NCBI GenBank assembly: GCA_029204225.1
Contig: MU835634.1
Coordinates: forward strand, 1 to 37,568
DNA: 37,568 nt
Source: Diphasiastrum complanatum
Taxonomy: Eukaryota > Streptophyta > Lycopodiopsida > Lycopodiales > Lycopodiaceae
Reading direction: 5' to 3'
The position numbers were made by a program, and so were the translations under genes. The notes below the pieces were generated by a model. The model had not been told where the DNA came from. It was given only the letters and a program-made list of their open reading frames with translations, and searched no databases. This document shows positions 9,401 through 20,651 of the stretch, one piece after another. Positions within the stretch are counted from its first letter, which is position 1. Each line of letters opens with the position of its first letter.

Positions 9401-12060
9401 CACAATGTCAAAAAGAACGTCTGTAGGGTTTGGAGTTGGACATATCCGGAGGCAATATCTTTTGAATGACATAAGGTCCTTGGCCAGAAAATTTGAGTTT
9501 TCCTTTAAATGCTTTGGCTTGTATAGCAGAACCTTTATCTCCGACCTTGAAACTCTTTGAGTTTTAAAAATCGATTATGCCATGCTTTTTGTTGATGTTT
9601 GTGGAATTGTTGAGCATGGATGCTGATTCGACGTGTTTTCACCACAGTTGTTCCAGATGAAATAACCTATTTGCTAGGATCTTTCGATTATGTAGCTCAA
9701 GATTATATGCTACTCGAAGGGACAGAATATGGAATTCTACAGGCAAACTGCTTCTTCTGACTTATACTAGCTGAGAAGGGGTTAAGCTTGTGGCTCACTT
9801 TGGGGTAGTGGCGGTAGGCCCATAAAGCAGCATGACTCAAGTAGTGGTATAATTGACTTCAGCAGGTATCAATTGTCTACTGAGAAATCAGATTAGATAA
9901 TCCTTTTTGAAATCTCCCGGTTGGAGTGAGCACTGCTCCAATGCATACTTGGATGCATCGGTATGCACATGAAACTTTTGGAGTAATCAGGAGCTCGGAG
10001 GATAGGTGCATTGGTAAGGGCTTTGCGTTGTTCATACAGTCCATTTGGGGACAACAACTAATTTTAGATTAACCGTGCTTTATTAGCGAAGTCGAAAATA
10101 AAGCACCGATAGTAGGTTGGCATGGCCAAGGATAGAATACACTTCGCGGATGGTACGTGGTTCCGGGAGATTTTGAATGATGAGGATCTTTTCAGGGTCA
10201 GTTGCGATGCCATTTTTTGAAATGATATGGCCTAACACAATACCCGTGTGTTACTAGATCTGGCATTTTTCAGGATTCAGGGAGATGTCAAATCATTGAC
10301 ATAGAATAAAAATTTTCTCAAGCATAGACAGACGACGTGATTCTTCTGAATTTTGCACATAAATCATCAAGTTAAACTTCTAGGGTGTCGCCCATCTGTT
10401 GAGAAAAGGTAGCTTGCATAACACGTTGGAAGAGTGCTAGGAGGCATTACAGAGACAAAGGGGCATGACTTTCCAACAGAAGGTTTCCCATTGGTGGCAA
10501 AAGCGGTTTTATGTTGATCTTCTTCAGCAAATTTGGATCATATTAAATCCGCTAAAGCCATCTAAGAAGGAGTAGGCCTCATCTCCTGCTAGATTTTCTA
10601 GGATGATTCTCCTAAAGGTAATGGAAAATAATCATGCTCTGTGATGGCATTAAGCTTCTTAAAATCGACACAGATCTCGAATTTTCTATTTCTAAGGAAC
10701 GATGACAATTGGAGGACCCACTCAGTATGTTCAATTTCATAGATGAATCCTGCATCTAACAAGCATTGTAGTTCTTCTTTGATCTTGGCCTTATAGATTG
10801 GATTACACTCTGTAGGGGTGACTAGCAGTTAGGCCTCGCACACGATTAAGGGGAATACGATGCACAACTACTTGGGTGTGAGACACCTTTCATGTCTATA
10901 TTTGTGCAGTACTTTTCAAACCATCTGCGTTGTTCGCAGTTGAGATGAGCCCCGATGTGGACAATGTATTTGGTAGTTTCAGTTGGCTCACTCAAGGATA
11001 GAGTGATGGTGCGGGCAGGGCCTTCATAGGACGAATTACCATTTGGTTCACGTTGAGCTTGGGGTAATTGGATTGTGACATTCTCAATCGTATAGTCTTT
11101 AAAGTATTCAGGCACAACATGGGCTAGAGATTTGGGAGGTTCGAGGTTTGGTGTAGGAACAAATGCAATTTTAGGAACTTCCCTAGTAGTGGTAAGGTCA
11201 CCAGGGGACTAAATCTGAAGAGGTTTATCATTTTTCCTTTATGGTATGGCCACGAGGTTGTGGCTTCAGAGGACGTGAGGTGTGCAGATGAGGAAGTGGT
11301 GGCATATGATGGAGGATTTCGTCATCAATTTGAAAGATTGTTTCCTCCTCACAGAGGTCCCATGGATAGTTTGGTCATTTGACCCAGTAGAACTTCGTAT
11401 CAGGTTTTTCGACAGTAACCTTGGCCACTGGTTCCACTTTGGATGATTGTTGTGGAAAGGCCTTAAGTGGAAGTGCCTCCATGTAGTTGTTTGGATATCA
11501 AAATGTCTGAATCTTCTGAGCAATTCTGAATTCGCAAGATATTTTCGTCATCTACAGAAAAATCTTCTGATTCATTAGTAGGTAGCCATGCATTTAGCAA
11601 CTCATCATTGTGGAAGAATATCAATAAAATTGATATTAATGATAGGGTTGTTTAGATCAGGAATTTGTTCATTATCGGTCAGAGGAGTATAGATACAACC
11701 ATCCTGATGTTGAGCACAGGAATCGACATTCACATAATCAATGGTAGCTAAACTGTAACTCTAGTTTATGATATTAGTAGATTCAACATAATGACCTTTT
11801 TTGTTTGTGGCTGGATTGGTATGGCTCAAACACTGAATTAGTGGTGGAGGACCTTATCATGAAACCGTGCAGGTTTGAGTTTGCCAGATGAATCGATGGT
11901 GACAGAATTGTCTCAATTTCCATAGGTGACGCGGCCTTTGCTCCAGTCGTGAACAACTCGTGCATTGGTGAGCCATGGGCGACCAAGTAGTAACTCATAG
12001 GAATAGGCATTATTGGGAATATCAAGTACTACTAGATCTACGAGGTGGATGCATCAATGG
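9400..12060 (-). pseudogene. Ty3/gypsy polyprotein relic, rearranged
   Basis: On the minus strand, from high to low coordinates, the order is protease, RT, RNase H, integrase tail. About 12,030-11,920 gives ELLLGRPWLTNARVVHDW, the LLGRPWL block after a gypsy aspartic protease. 11,115-10,850 includes HIGAHLNCEQRRWFEKY, the linker before RT. 10,830-10,640 includes KIKEELQCLLDAGFI and VDFKKLNAITEHDYFPLP, the RT N-terminal blocks. 10,260-10,120 includes GIATDPEKILIIQNLPEP, the late RT block. 10,060-9,860 includes APILRAPDYSKSFHVHTDAS, the RNase H start with its Asp. 9,760-9,400 includes SLRVAYNLELHN and FKVGDKGSAIQAKAFKGK, the integrase C-terminal part. Many frameshifts and stops are present, and the integrase catalytic core is missing between about 9,760 and 9,800. 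No LTRs were found. It is dead. Confidence 0.82.
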
Positions 12061-12129
12061 TCCAATAGGATTAAGAGGTTGTAAATATGAGGTCCAATCA
12101 TGTTTGAGCTTGGATTAGCTCGTGGATCT

Positions 12130-12480
12130 ACTAGTGTCATTGTACTTCTCATTTTGGTGCTAAGTAGTTTGGAGATCAAGAGTGATTTTGAGACAAAGTG
12201 TTTTCTAGCATTCTCTCTCTACCGGAGAGCTATTGGTTGTATTCTCTCTCTACCCTAGAGCAAGTTGTTTTTGTACTTAGTTTTTATTTTGGAACACTTC
12301 CCACACGTGTGTATGTACTTTGGAAGTGAGTTAATGCATGTAGTAGTGTGTTTTTGCCATCGAGTTGAAGATAGATCTTGAATCTCAATCTACTCTTGAT
12401 CATTGTGCATCCACACACCTTAGGAGATCATAATCACATGTGGTGGGCACTCCACACGTGTGAAATTCACAATTACCTCT
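12130..12480. repeat. LTR-like segment with CACACGTGTG motifs
   Basis: This stretch abuts the gypsy relic but is unlike its coding sequence. It has two CACACGTGTG motifs (12,302-12,311 and 12,453-12,462), a duplicated CTCTCTCTACC (about 12,218 and 12,246), and AGATCTTGAATCTCAATCTAC, reminiscent of the U5-like end of the LARD LTR. It may be a solo or truncated LTR of a related family. No boundaries or target duplication could be fixed. Confidence 0.35.
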
Positions 12481-15437
12481 CAGCTTCTGTTTCTTATTGA
12501 GCATTTTATTCAATTCTCTTCGTATTTCATTCCACAAATGTGGTGTTTCAAAAACATAAAAGTTTAGGAATGATAAAAATAAATTACAAGCAAAACAAAA
12601 AGAATATAGCTCTATTAAAAAAAGAACTCACATCGTAGACAATTATGGCTAGCATATTTTTTATAATCTAATACCATGTTAAGGTACCTCTTTTCAAGAA
12701 CTCTGCTTCTTTGAATTTTTTAACTTCACAGTAATGTATATGCATGCGGATACTACTTCATTTTGTAGTCATAAGATACAATCTCTTACAAGAAGTACAA
12801 TATATAAATGAGAGCAAAAAAGTTACAATTTGATAGCTCACCACAGGTCGGAGGCTCAATCTTAAACTCTCGAAACTTGCTTTGGAACTTTCACCCTTCA
12901 AAGTCTTGGGTGCTAACAAGCCACTAGCTGAGGGAAATTTTCTGCCATAGAAACAAGCTTAGGGATTGTTGGATAAAGCCTCGAATCAAGGGTGGAGAAA
13001 TCTACCTCATTAATTGTTGTTGTTGAAGAAAATAGGAGTGTGCTTGCCTAATGGATACAATAGAGTACTCTCAACCACGAAAATAGCCTCATTTTCCAAT
13101 GATAAGTTGATATGTGTCTTTCATTTTTAGTGATGGATTAAAAACTTCTCTTTTGATAATGATTTTCTAAAAGAGCTTTTGGAACACAAAGAATATGATT
13201 TTCTTTAGCGCTAGAAAGTGCTAAGGATAACATTATATTCCATAAAGCATCCTATAGAACAAGTATGGGCAGCCAATTGAAGAATCATATCATTATTTTT
13301 GTACAAGCATCAACCAGTTAAGCATGATGCGTATCACAATAGGTGCTCCTTTCCATGTAATTTCCAATCAAGTCTCCTACAAAGAACATGATTAACAAAT
13401 CAAGCAACTATAAAATGGGTTTTTACTCTACTTATAGTGTTCTAAAGGCCTTAAGGGAATCTTCCATGTCGCTATTAGATGGGGCTAGGGCAGAATTTGA
13501 GTCTCGTAAGGCTTTTTCCTTATCATCTAAGCCTCTCCAATAATCAGTTTCTATTAGGGACCATATGGTCCAATTGAACAAATGACCATGTGAACTAGAA
13601 TGTCGTGAGTGATTAGATGAATAAAAGCTTTTAGTAAGGTCAATATTGGTCCTAATCAGATATAAACAACTATTGAAAAGAGAAAGGCATCACCTTAGAA
13701 ACAATAATGCATTAACACAAACTTGGAAAAAGAACAAAAGTGTTAGTCAAAAAGAAAATGTACCAAGATATTTTGTGACTAATAAGGTCATATTATGGAA
13801 GGAGCCGAGGACTCGTTATCCAGCAAAATGTCATCTGCCTGGATATTTTGCCTAATGAGCACATTGGCTATATTTTCTGACGACCATTATGAAACAGAAT
13901 CATTATCTGAAAACCAAAATCTGTCATCCTAATTTTTCTCCTTTGTCATGAAGTGATTAGTTTTTGTTTGCACATTCTGCTTTTTAAGGAGTCTGAAAAA
14001 TGGGAAGAAGAAGCCACATGTGCTCATTACAATTTGTGAATCTTAAGACAAAGATGAACTCCACATTGGTGTAGATACTTTGAGATGAATTTATGTTTCT
14101 TATGAGCTAGCAAGAACTTAATAAGCAACTCCTGGTAATAGCTAAGAACGCTATACAATACAAGCTGTTGGTGGCAGATGTATGGCCTTGTGCAGCATCC
14201 AGAAAGGGCATTGAACTTTGAAAGCCTAAAGAGAACTCTTGTACACTATATATAGGCCCATAACTTATCTCTGTATAGGTGGAAATGTTGGGTTGGGCAC
14301 GTAGTGAATACCTTAAAATGTGAGTGAGTCTAAAGGTTTAAGTGCCATTGACTCAAATGAGTTTGGAATCAAATCCCTTTCCTGCTAATAACTTTGGCAA
14401 TGGTTTCATAAATAAAAGCTTCAGCTGAGGACCAATACTCTACACTACACCAACAATGCACAAAGAACAGGAAACAGGGAGCTAACATGGTGCAGTATGA
14501 CCAAATGAGTGTGTTTATGAAGCATGTCAGATCTGCAAGAAACACAAGTTAATTTATCACTTTGACGAGACACAAAAGGAAGATGATTTGGTCAAAAAAT
14601 TATAGGCATTATGCAAAACAAAGCACTAAGAATGCTATGCAAGAGCATATTTTAAGGGATTCTAGCAAAACATGAAACAATATTCTTCGGTCACTATCTA
14701 GGATCTTACAGCACTCACAAACATTACGGCTATAGCAGTTTCTACCTGCTTTAGCTTTGTTTACTAAGGCTGTGAATCAAGAACACCAGTGAACTCATTT
14801 ATGGTTAGCCAAGAGGCATATGAGAAACCAATCAACAGGTACTTCTGCAGAAACCTTTGTTAACTACATTCAATTTAGTGTTAACCCACATTTCCTGATA
14901 AATCTAGTGCAAAGTGCATTGAGTAATTTCCCACACTTCATCCTCACAATGTCGCGATAACCTCACACAGTAACACTACCAGGAATACGTATCAAGGTAT
15001 GATTTCAATGGCAACAGATCTTCCGACTTCAGATTTACAGGAGGGATCTTTGATAACTAATCAGGATCCCAAGAAAACCAGCAAAAGCATCTCATGAAGA
15101 CAAAAGTTTCCAGCAAAAGTTTCGATTTCTGTTTTGATTTACTACCGAAAGAAAACTGTACAGTAAAAAATTAGTCAGAGAAAATGCCATTTTTTAACAC
15201 ATTAGCTCACCTACTTGGTGGATTTGTTAGTTTTCAACAGGGATTGCTATTTCTACACAAGTTTTCAACAGCTGTTTTGCTTTGATCTTACAACTAAAGA
15301 CACTAAACAGGACCTTTCCAAATAGATTGAAGAAGCCACATTCAGGAATCCGCTCCATTTTTTGAGTTTGGAGGCAGCTAGTAAAAGGATTTTCACTGCA
15401 ATGATGTATGAGACATTTCGATCATTTTCTTCTGATT
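12481..15437. other. Intergenic, no gene recognised
   Basis: This is about 3 kb of AT-rich sequence with only short, unconvincing ORFs, such as 13,646-13,855 (69 codons, no known motif). No LTR, TIR or tandem repeat stands out. Part of the right end probably belongs to the 3' UTR or downstream flank of the minus-strand RING gene. Confidence 0.4.
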
Positions 15438-15567
15438 TCAAATAAGATAAGATTCAAGTTCACAATGGTTCCTCTCCCTTGAGTACATAGTTGGGGGGAT
15501 CGTCGGAGTCAAGTCGATTTTAAGCAGATTTGAGGAAACGGCGTGGAAAAGCATCATGGGTGTTTGA

Positions 15568-16098
15568 TCAATATAACCGGTTCCAACCGTAACTTCCACA
15601 CCACCACGGATCGGCAAGTTCATCTTCTTTATCACTAAGCTTCTTTGAAAGCTCCTCTGTCAAAAGAGAGGACCTGCAGAGAGGGCATGTAGTCTGGTGG
15701 CGATCCAGCCATCTGCCAAGGCACGCTTTATGAAATATGTGAGAACAGTGAGGTAGCTGGAAAATGCTCTCGCCCATCTCAAACTCACTCAAGCAGACTG
15801 CACACCCTCTGCAGAAGAACTTCTCAGCTGTGGGATCAAACGGACTGGAGGTCAAAGATCCACGAATCTCCTCAATGATGCTGTCCAATGAGTCCATGCC
15901 GGAGCCAAATTGTAGATCAAGTTCATCTGCAGGAGCCCACGCATGCTCGGTTGTTTCACCATCTCCATGGCCTCTTCTTTTAAACCAAATAACTCCGAGA
16001 AAAGCATCTAAGAGGCATGCAATGTTTGCCAGCCGAGATATGATGGTATTGATTATGACAACAGGAAATAGCCCTCCATAGAATCCTCCAAACCCCAT
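15568..16098 (-). CDS. RING-H2 zinc-finger E3 ubiquitin ligase, RHA/ATL-like
   Basis: An intact, intronless 176-residue protein. A hydrophobic N-terminal segment at about residues 10-38 (FPVVIINTII...LGVIWF) looks like a membrane anchor, followed by basic RR. An acidic linker with DSLDSIIEEIRG follows. The C-terminal half holds a complete RING-H2 finger: C99-x2-C102-x15-C118-x-H120-x2-H123-x2-C126-x11-C138-x2-C141. W130 and P139 are at the E2-contact positions. Small membrane-anchored RING-H2 proteins of plants usually act as E3 ligases that bring an E2 to a substrate, often in hormone or stress responses; the substrate here is unknown. The GC-richer, frame-intact sequence contrasts with the decayed repeats around it, and this is the only convincing host gene. 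The ATG at 16,098 begins MGFGGFYGG, and no upstream in-frame extension is plausible. Confidence 0.85.
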   Translation of the reverse strand: MGFGGFYGGLFPVVIINTIISRLANIACLLDAFLGVIWFKRRGHGDGETTEHAWAPADELDLQFGSGMDSLDSIIEEIRGSLTSSPFDPTAEKFFCRGCAVCLSEFEMGESIFQLPHCSHIFHKACLGRWLDRHQTTCPLCRSSLLTEELSKKLSDKEDELADPWWCGSYGWNRLY

Positions 16099-16945
16099 AC
16101 TTGATATCTACAGAAGTATAATGGACAAAAGAAGGCTTATGGAGAAAGAGGCGAAATTTCTCAGCCTTACATGTAACAGCTGCAAATGAGCAGACCAGAA
16201 GTTCCTCACAGACGCAAAGGTAATAAAGCCTCAGATTTTTGCTTTCATCATCTATCCTGCAGCAGATACAGGAAGGGGATCAACTAACAAGACAAAGCCA
16301 AACTAGCCTTTGCTTTATGTGCTATGCTGAGAAGCACCACTGCAAAACTACAAAGAGCTTGAATGTGCTTTAAATTTAAGCAAACAGCAGCAATCTGCAA
16401 CTATTGTCTCAAGAACAATCCTTGATCTGAAGGCTTTAGAAAGAAAGCTAACTGGGATCAGCGATCATAAACCCAACTACTGCTGCCTCAAGATGAAAGT
16501 TTGCTCCACAAGCTTTTAGAAGAAAACTAACTGTGACGAGCGATCATGAGCCAGTGAATTGACCAAGCTTCCTCAACCTTTTGCAACGTGATCCAAACCT
16601 CCGACATATCGTCTCAACGTTACACTGCCACTCATCAACGCTCCCAATCTGAGCTCAGCAAGTCAATTTCTCACTCTAACTTTGAATTAGTAAGCTGCCC
16701 AAAAAGCTCCTATTGGAGTACGAAACCGCAAACATGCACACCGAATCCTTTATGGATTGCTCCTCGAGGATCGCACTATCTCGCTCTTTGAACTTTCTCT
16801 GTAGAAGATCTTCTATATATCCATATCTCTCTCGCTCTCTGTGTCTCTCTCTCTCGAGCACGTATATACAAATGGATAATGAGCACGCGATCAGATGTAG
16901 CTCATCCCATAGGCATTCCCTTCTTGTGCATATATATACATAAAA
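16099..16945 (-). promoter_or_regulatory. Probable 5' leader and promoter of the RING gene
   Basis: On the minus strand, a TATATATA run lies at about 16,930-16,937. Some 70-130 bases downstream is a GA-rich stretch (16,800-16,860, GAGAGAGAGA and GCGAGAGAGA), as found in many plant 5' leaders. The distance to the ATG (about 800 bases) suggests either a long leader or an intron in the 5' UTR. I could not place splice sites with confidence. A 109-codon open frame at 16,676-17,005 over this region is low-complexity (RERERHRERER-like) and is not counted as a gene. Confidence 0.35.
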
Positions 16946-17303
16946 GAATGAGAGGAAGTCTCTCAAGACTCCTATGCCAATGGTACAACAGCAAATAAAA
17001 ACCAATTCCTTGATTCATGAATCTTAATCTTAATATAAATCTTGTCAACATATTATGCTCCCTAGGTTCATGCATGGTATCTATGTCTACACAAGTTGTT
17101 GATTTGCATTTTGGTCCCACCCCAACTTCTCACCCTGGGAGGCCGACTGCCTCACGACACTGCCCAATCCAAGGAGGAAGGCCCACTGACATAGAGCCTT
17201 CCCTTTGATGTAATGCCACATTGCACGTTTTTGTTTTGTTTTTTTGCAGTTACTCTGGTTTTTGAAAAATGAACCTTTCACCAAAATTCTCATATGGACA
17301 CGT

Positions 17304-17366
17304 CATGATTGGTTGCCACATAGCACATGGCCTCATGATTGGCTACCACATAGCACATGGGCCTTC
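17304..17366. repeat. Two-copy tandem repeat (about 31 bp)
   Basis: CATGATTGG-T-CCACATAGCACATGG occurs twice in succession with two or three differences. It is part of a repeat-laden flank with no coding signal. Confidence 0.7.
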
Positions 17367-17404
17367 CAATGCTACATGACATCACTTGGGTCTAGGTCTC
17401 AATC

Positions 17405-17512
17405 TCCCATTTGCTATTCACATGAGAGTTTGGCAAGCACATGTAGATGATCTCTCATTTGATATTCACATGAGAGTCCTTGTGGAAGAACTTTTGGCAA
17501 GCACATGTAAGT
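17405..17512. repeat. Imperfect tandem duplication
   Basis: ATTCACATGAGAGT followed by TTGGCAAGCACATGTA occurs twice (about 17,416-17,447 and 17,463-17,510). The second copy has an insertion of about 16 bases (CCTTGTGGAAGAACTT). Each copy is preceded by CTC-CATTTG-TATTCACATG. Confidence 0.65.
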
Positions 17513-17743
17513 TGTGCTATTTAAGTTGGCTCCAAAAAAACAAAGGAAAAGGGAGCACTTGACAATAAGAGATTTACTTGCAAAGTTATTATCCAAGGAC
17601 ACTACAAGTGATGGTCACTCACTTGTTGGTTTGCTTGATGATGAGGATATTTCAAGGACCAATTGCATATGAGATTCTACATTTGATGATTATGCAATAG
17701 TGATTTAGGCAAGGTAATATCAACCTAATAGTTGTTTTAATGT

Positions 17744-17746
<3 letters not shown>

Positions 17747-17785
<39 letters not shown>
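17747..17785. repeat. (AC)n microsatellite
   Basis: About 19 uninterrupted AC units. Confidence 0.98.
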
Positions 17786-17786
<1 letters not shown>

Positions 17787-18669
17787 GGCTATAGACTAGG
17801 GGTAAATTAGAGGAAGTACCATTTTGCTTTTAGAGCGAATACCGCAAAGACTGTAGTCTATAACTAGGACATTGTAGGTTCTTCTACATGACATGACCAA
17901 GGGCTACCACCTCTCATGTTGGGGTATGTTGGGTCCCATCTTAAAGTTCTTGAGGCCTTTTGATTTATAATGATCAATCCTTGAAGTGACTTTTCAAGCA
18001 TGTTTTGTAATCTAAGCCAAGCCTAGTCAATCCTATTTTTGATCATGAACAAAAAAAAATTAACTTTTTAATCTCTATGGAATGATAGAAACTACAACGA
18101 TCACCTTGAATATCATAGAAATTGTTTGATAAATATCATTGATTCCTATTATATAAAAAAATAGATTTCAATGTAGTAATATTAATGAGAAGGCCTTAAT
18201 GCTTGATGTAAGAAATAGAAAATATGCTCATTCTGTTAGGAAGCTTGAACCCCAATAGAGATTCGGCTTTTTGACAAGCTTGAATGCATAAATTGCTTGC
18301 CCCCCCTCCCCCCAAAAAAAAGATTGATACAATCATAACCAAGACTATTCAAATGGTTTTGATTCATTACTACAAGCATCTATGACAACCGTGATCAATG
18401 TGAAATTTTAGGAGTGTTCATCAATCTTATATTAAGCATAAGTCATTGAAAGATTGAATAGACTAGACTGGTAATTAGATCAAAGCAAGGAGTCAATACA
18501 TGACAACTGATACAAAATATAACACACAAGAAATGTAACAAATATGTGTGTGTGTGTGTGTGTGTGTTGTTACATTCACGTACTGCATACACAATTCGAC
18601 ATATTCCTAAACTTGGATACACGGTACTCTAGTACTCGAGATTATTGGTTAGGCCTCGTTATTTTGAAC
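17786..18669. other. Intergenic, no gene recognised
   Basis: No coding signal. A C-rich run (CCCCCCTCCCCCC) followed by eight A lies at about 18,300-18,322, and a (TG)n tract at 18,545-18,567. The region ends at the target site of the copia insertion at 18,670. Confidence 0.5.
18545..18567. repeat. (TG)n microsatellite
   Basis: About 11 TG units, some 100 bases before the left LTR of the deleted copia element. Confidence 0.95.
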
Positions 18670-19370
18670 TGTTGGAATTTTAATCTTCTCCTACTCATCC
18701 CTTCGCCCTCCTACTCTCAAGAATTCTATCTCACAGAATCAGTCTGCAGAAATACACGCAAAGTAAGAAACAGTCAGAACCGCAAAGCTATCACCAGCTG
18801 ACCAAAGGGAACCGTTAAATAATGTTTACGGAGAAGCACGACTCAAACCGCAAACCGCAAGGGAGTCGTTAAAACCCATAGGTTACCATCTACGAGCACT
18901 TGCGGAATTCCGTCGACCAACGCAAGTGACCTTCTTACGATTTCCTACGAATGACCAGAGTCAACTCTCCTCAACCGTTTTTAAACATAAGCAACCTACT
19001 TACGGTTATCAACGAAGTCGACCAGCGACAACAATTTACGAGTTCCTATGAAGTCAACTAACAACGGTTGACCCATCTCATCGTTCAGCTCCGTAAGTTA
19101 TCACTTACGATTATCAATGAAGGAAGCAAATGATCATCTACAAAGCAAACGATCAACAGTTGATCGAACGACCAGCGGTTGTTCAAACGATTGTGGAGAG
19201 ACTACGGCCATCACGACCTACATCCTTGCACCATGATGCATATGGACGATATGTTACTCTGTATTTCTCCTCTTTCACGACGCTCCAATAACAGAGCTAC
19301 GGATCTTGTTTAAACAGCTGTTAATCATCTTGTAAACTGTAATTACAATAAATCAAAAGACTCTGACAGC

Positions 19371-19377
19371 TATAAAT
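19371..19377 (+). promoter_or_regulatory. TATA box of the 5' LTR
   Basis: TATAAAT, with the equivalent TATAAATA at 22,343-22,350 in the 3' LTR. The long (AG)n tract begins about 125 bases downstream, so it would lie in the transcribed leader. Confidence 0.5.
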
Positions 19378-19497
19378 TTGTATCTGAGTGAAGAGAAGGA
19401 GGGATAGGTGTTGTTGAGTTGAACAATCTGTATGAACAGAGTGATCAAATGACCAAAAGGTCTTAAGTAACTAGCTCCTTAGAGTTAGTGATTTATA

Positions 19498-19651
<154 letters not shown>

Positions 19652-20109
19652 TATAGCTATTGTTTTGAGTCTATAATTAGGAGCAGCGCTTATCAGCGCC
19701 CTTGTATTGTGTTCCGATTTTCTTTTATATATATACAGATTTGCTACTGTTCAATCCTTACGTTCTTGATTGAATGCAATTGTCTCTCTCACTCTCTTGC
19801 ACACAAACACGGTTATCAGAGACGGAGGATCGCATGGCTGTCCAAGATGCCTAATGCTTCACAATCTTACTGTTATGGTAGTCTCAGAATCCTACTCTGT
19901 AACCCAAAAGGGATCACAAGCTTTTGATTCCGTTCCCTAGTCAATCCACGTTCCTGAAATCACAGTTACTACTATGTTCATTGTTTTTCTTACTGTTGGC
20001 AGAGACATCATTTTTATCGTAATTGCTTCTCATGTTCTACTTTCGTCACGTCCGCTGCAATTGTAATCAATCATATACCAAGATACTATCATTCATACAC
20101 CAACAGAAG

Positions 20110-20121
20110 TGGTATCAGAGC
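20110..20121 (+). other. Primer-binding site (initiator tRNA-Met)
   Basis: TGGTATCAGAGC, four bases (GAAG) after the end of the 5' LTR. Confidence 0.85.
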
Positions 20122-20200
20122 GTTGATTCAGTGGATTACTAGAGTCTAGGATCTTTTTCCAAAAGCTATTCTAAATTGTTTATGTATAATTTCGATCACT

Positions 20201-20650
20201 ATGGAAAGCACCTCAGTTAGCGACCATCTGAACGAGTTCAAACAATTGACGAACCAACTGGCTGCAATAGGTACCCCTATATCAGAAGAAGACTCTACCA
20301 TGTCTCTTCTTGCTAGTCTTCCATCCTCCTACGATAATTTAGTTTTGCTTCTGAGCAATACCCCTACGATGTCTTTCCAAAAACTGACAGCAAGCTTGTT
20401 GCAGGAAGAAGTCAGGAAGAAAAGCTTGTCTACATCTACGAGTACCAAATCCATGACAGTCTATTCAAACAAGCAGCAATCCAAGAAGAAGAAAGGCTTC
20501 AAGGATAAGAAGACAAAGGCAGAACAACCAGCAGCATCACAACCACAACAACAACAACAATATGTCACTCATCGTCCAAGACCAAGCTATTTTGCAGATA
20601 TTGCAAAAGAACCAACCACGACATCAAGGACTGTCGCATCCTCAAGCACT
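20201..20650 (+). pseudogene. Copia gag fragment with frameshifted zinc knuckle
   Basis: The open frame starts in the middle of a copia Gag (SVSDHLNEFKQLTNQLAAIG, then a PSSYDNLVLLLSN block typical of the UBN2/Gag domain). The roughly 100 residues usually found before this block are missing. A Lys- and Gln-rich stretch follows. The CCHC knuckle (CRYCKRTNHDIKDC, 20,593-20,634) is present but in a different frame from the rest of Gag. The related relic at 34.59 kb has nearly the same knuckle (CKYCKRTNHEIQDC). Confidence 0.8.
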
Positions 20651-20651
20651 A

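Noticed and set aside
13646-13855. 69-codon ORF in the 12.5-15.4 kb gap
   Set aside because: Lys- and Arg-rich by AT-rich composition, no motif; expected by chance in 3 kb.
16676-17005. 109-codon minus-strand ORF upstream of the RING gene
   Set aside because: Low-complexity GA-derived middle, no domain, and overlap with the likely 5' leader and promoter.
17599-17612. CACTACAAG as a CACTA terminal inverted repeat
   Set aside because: No inverted partner and no transposase nearby; a nine-base match is expected by chance.
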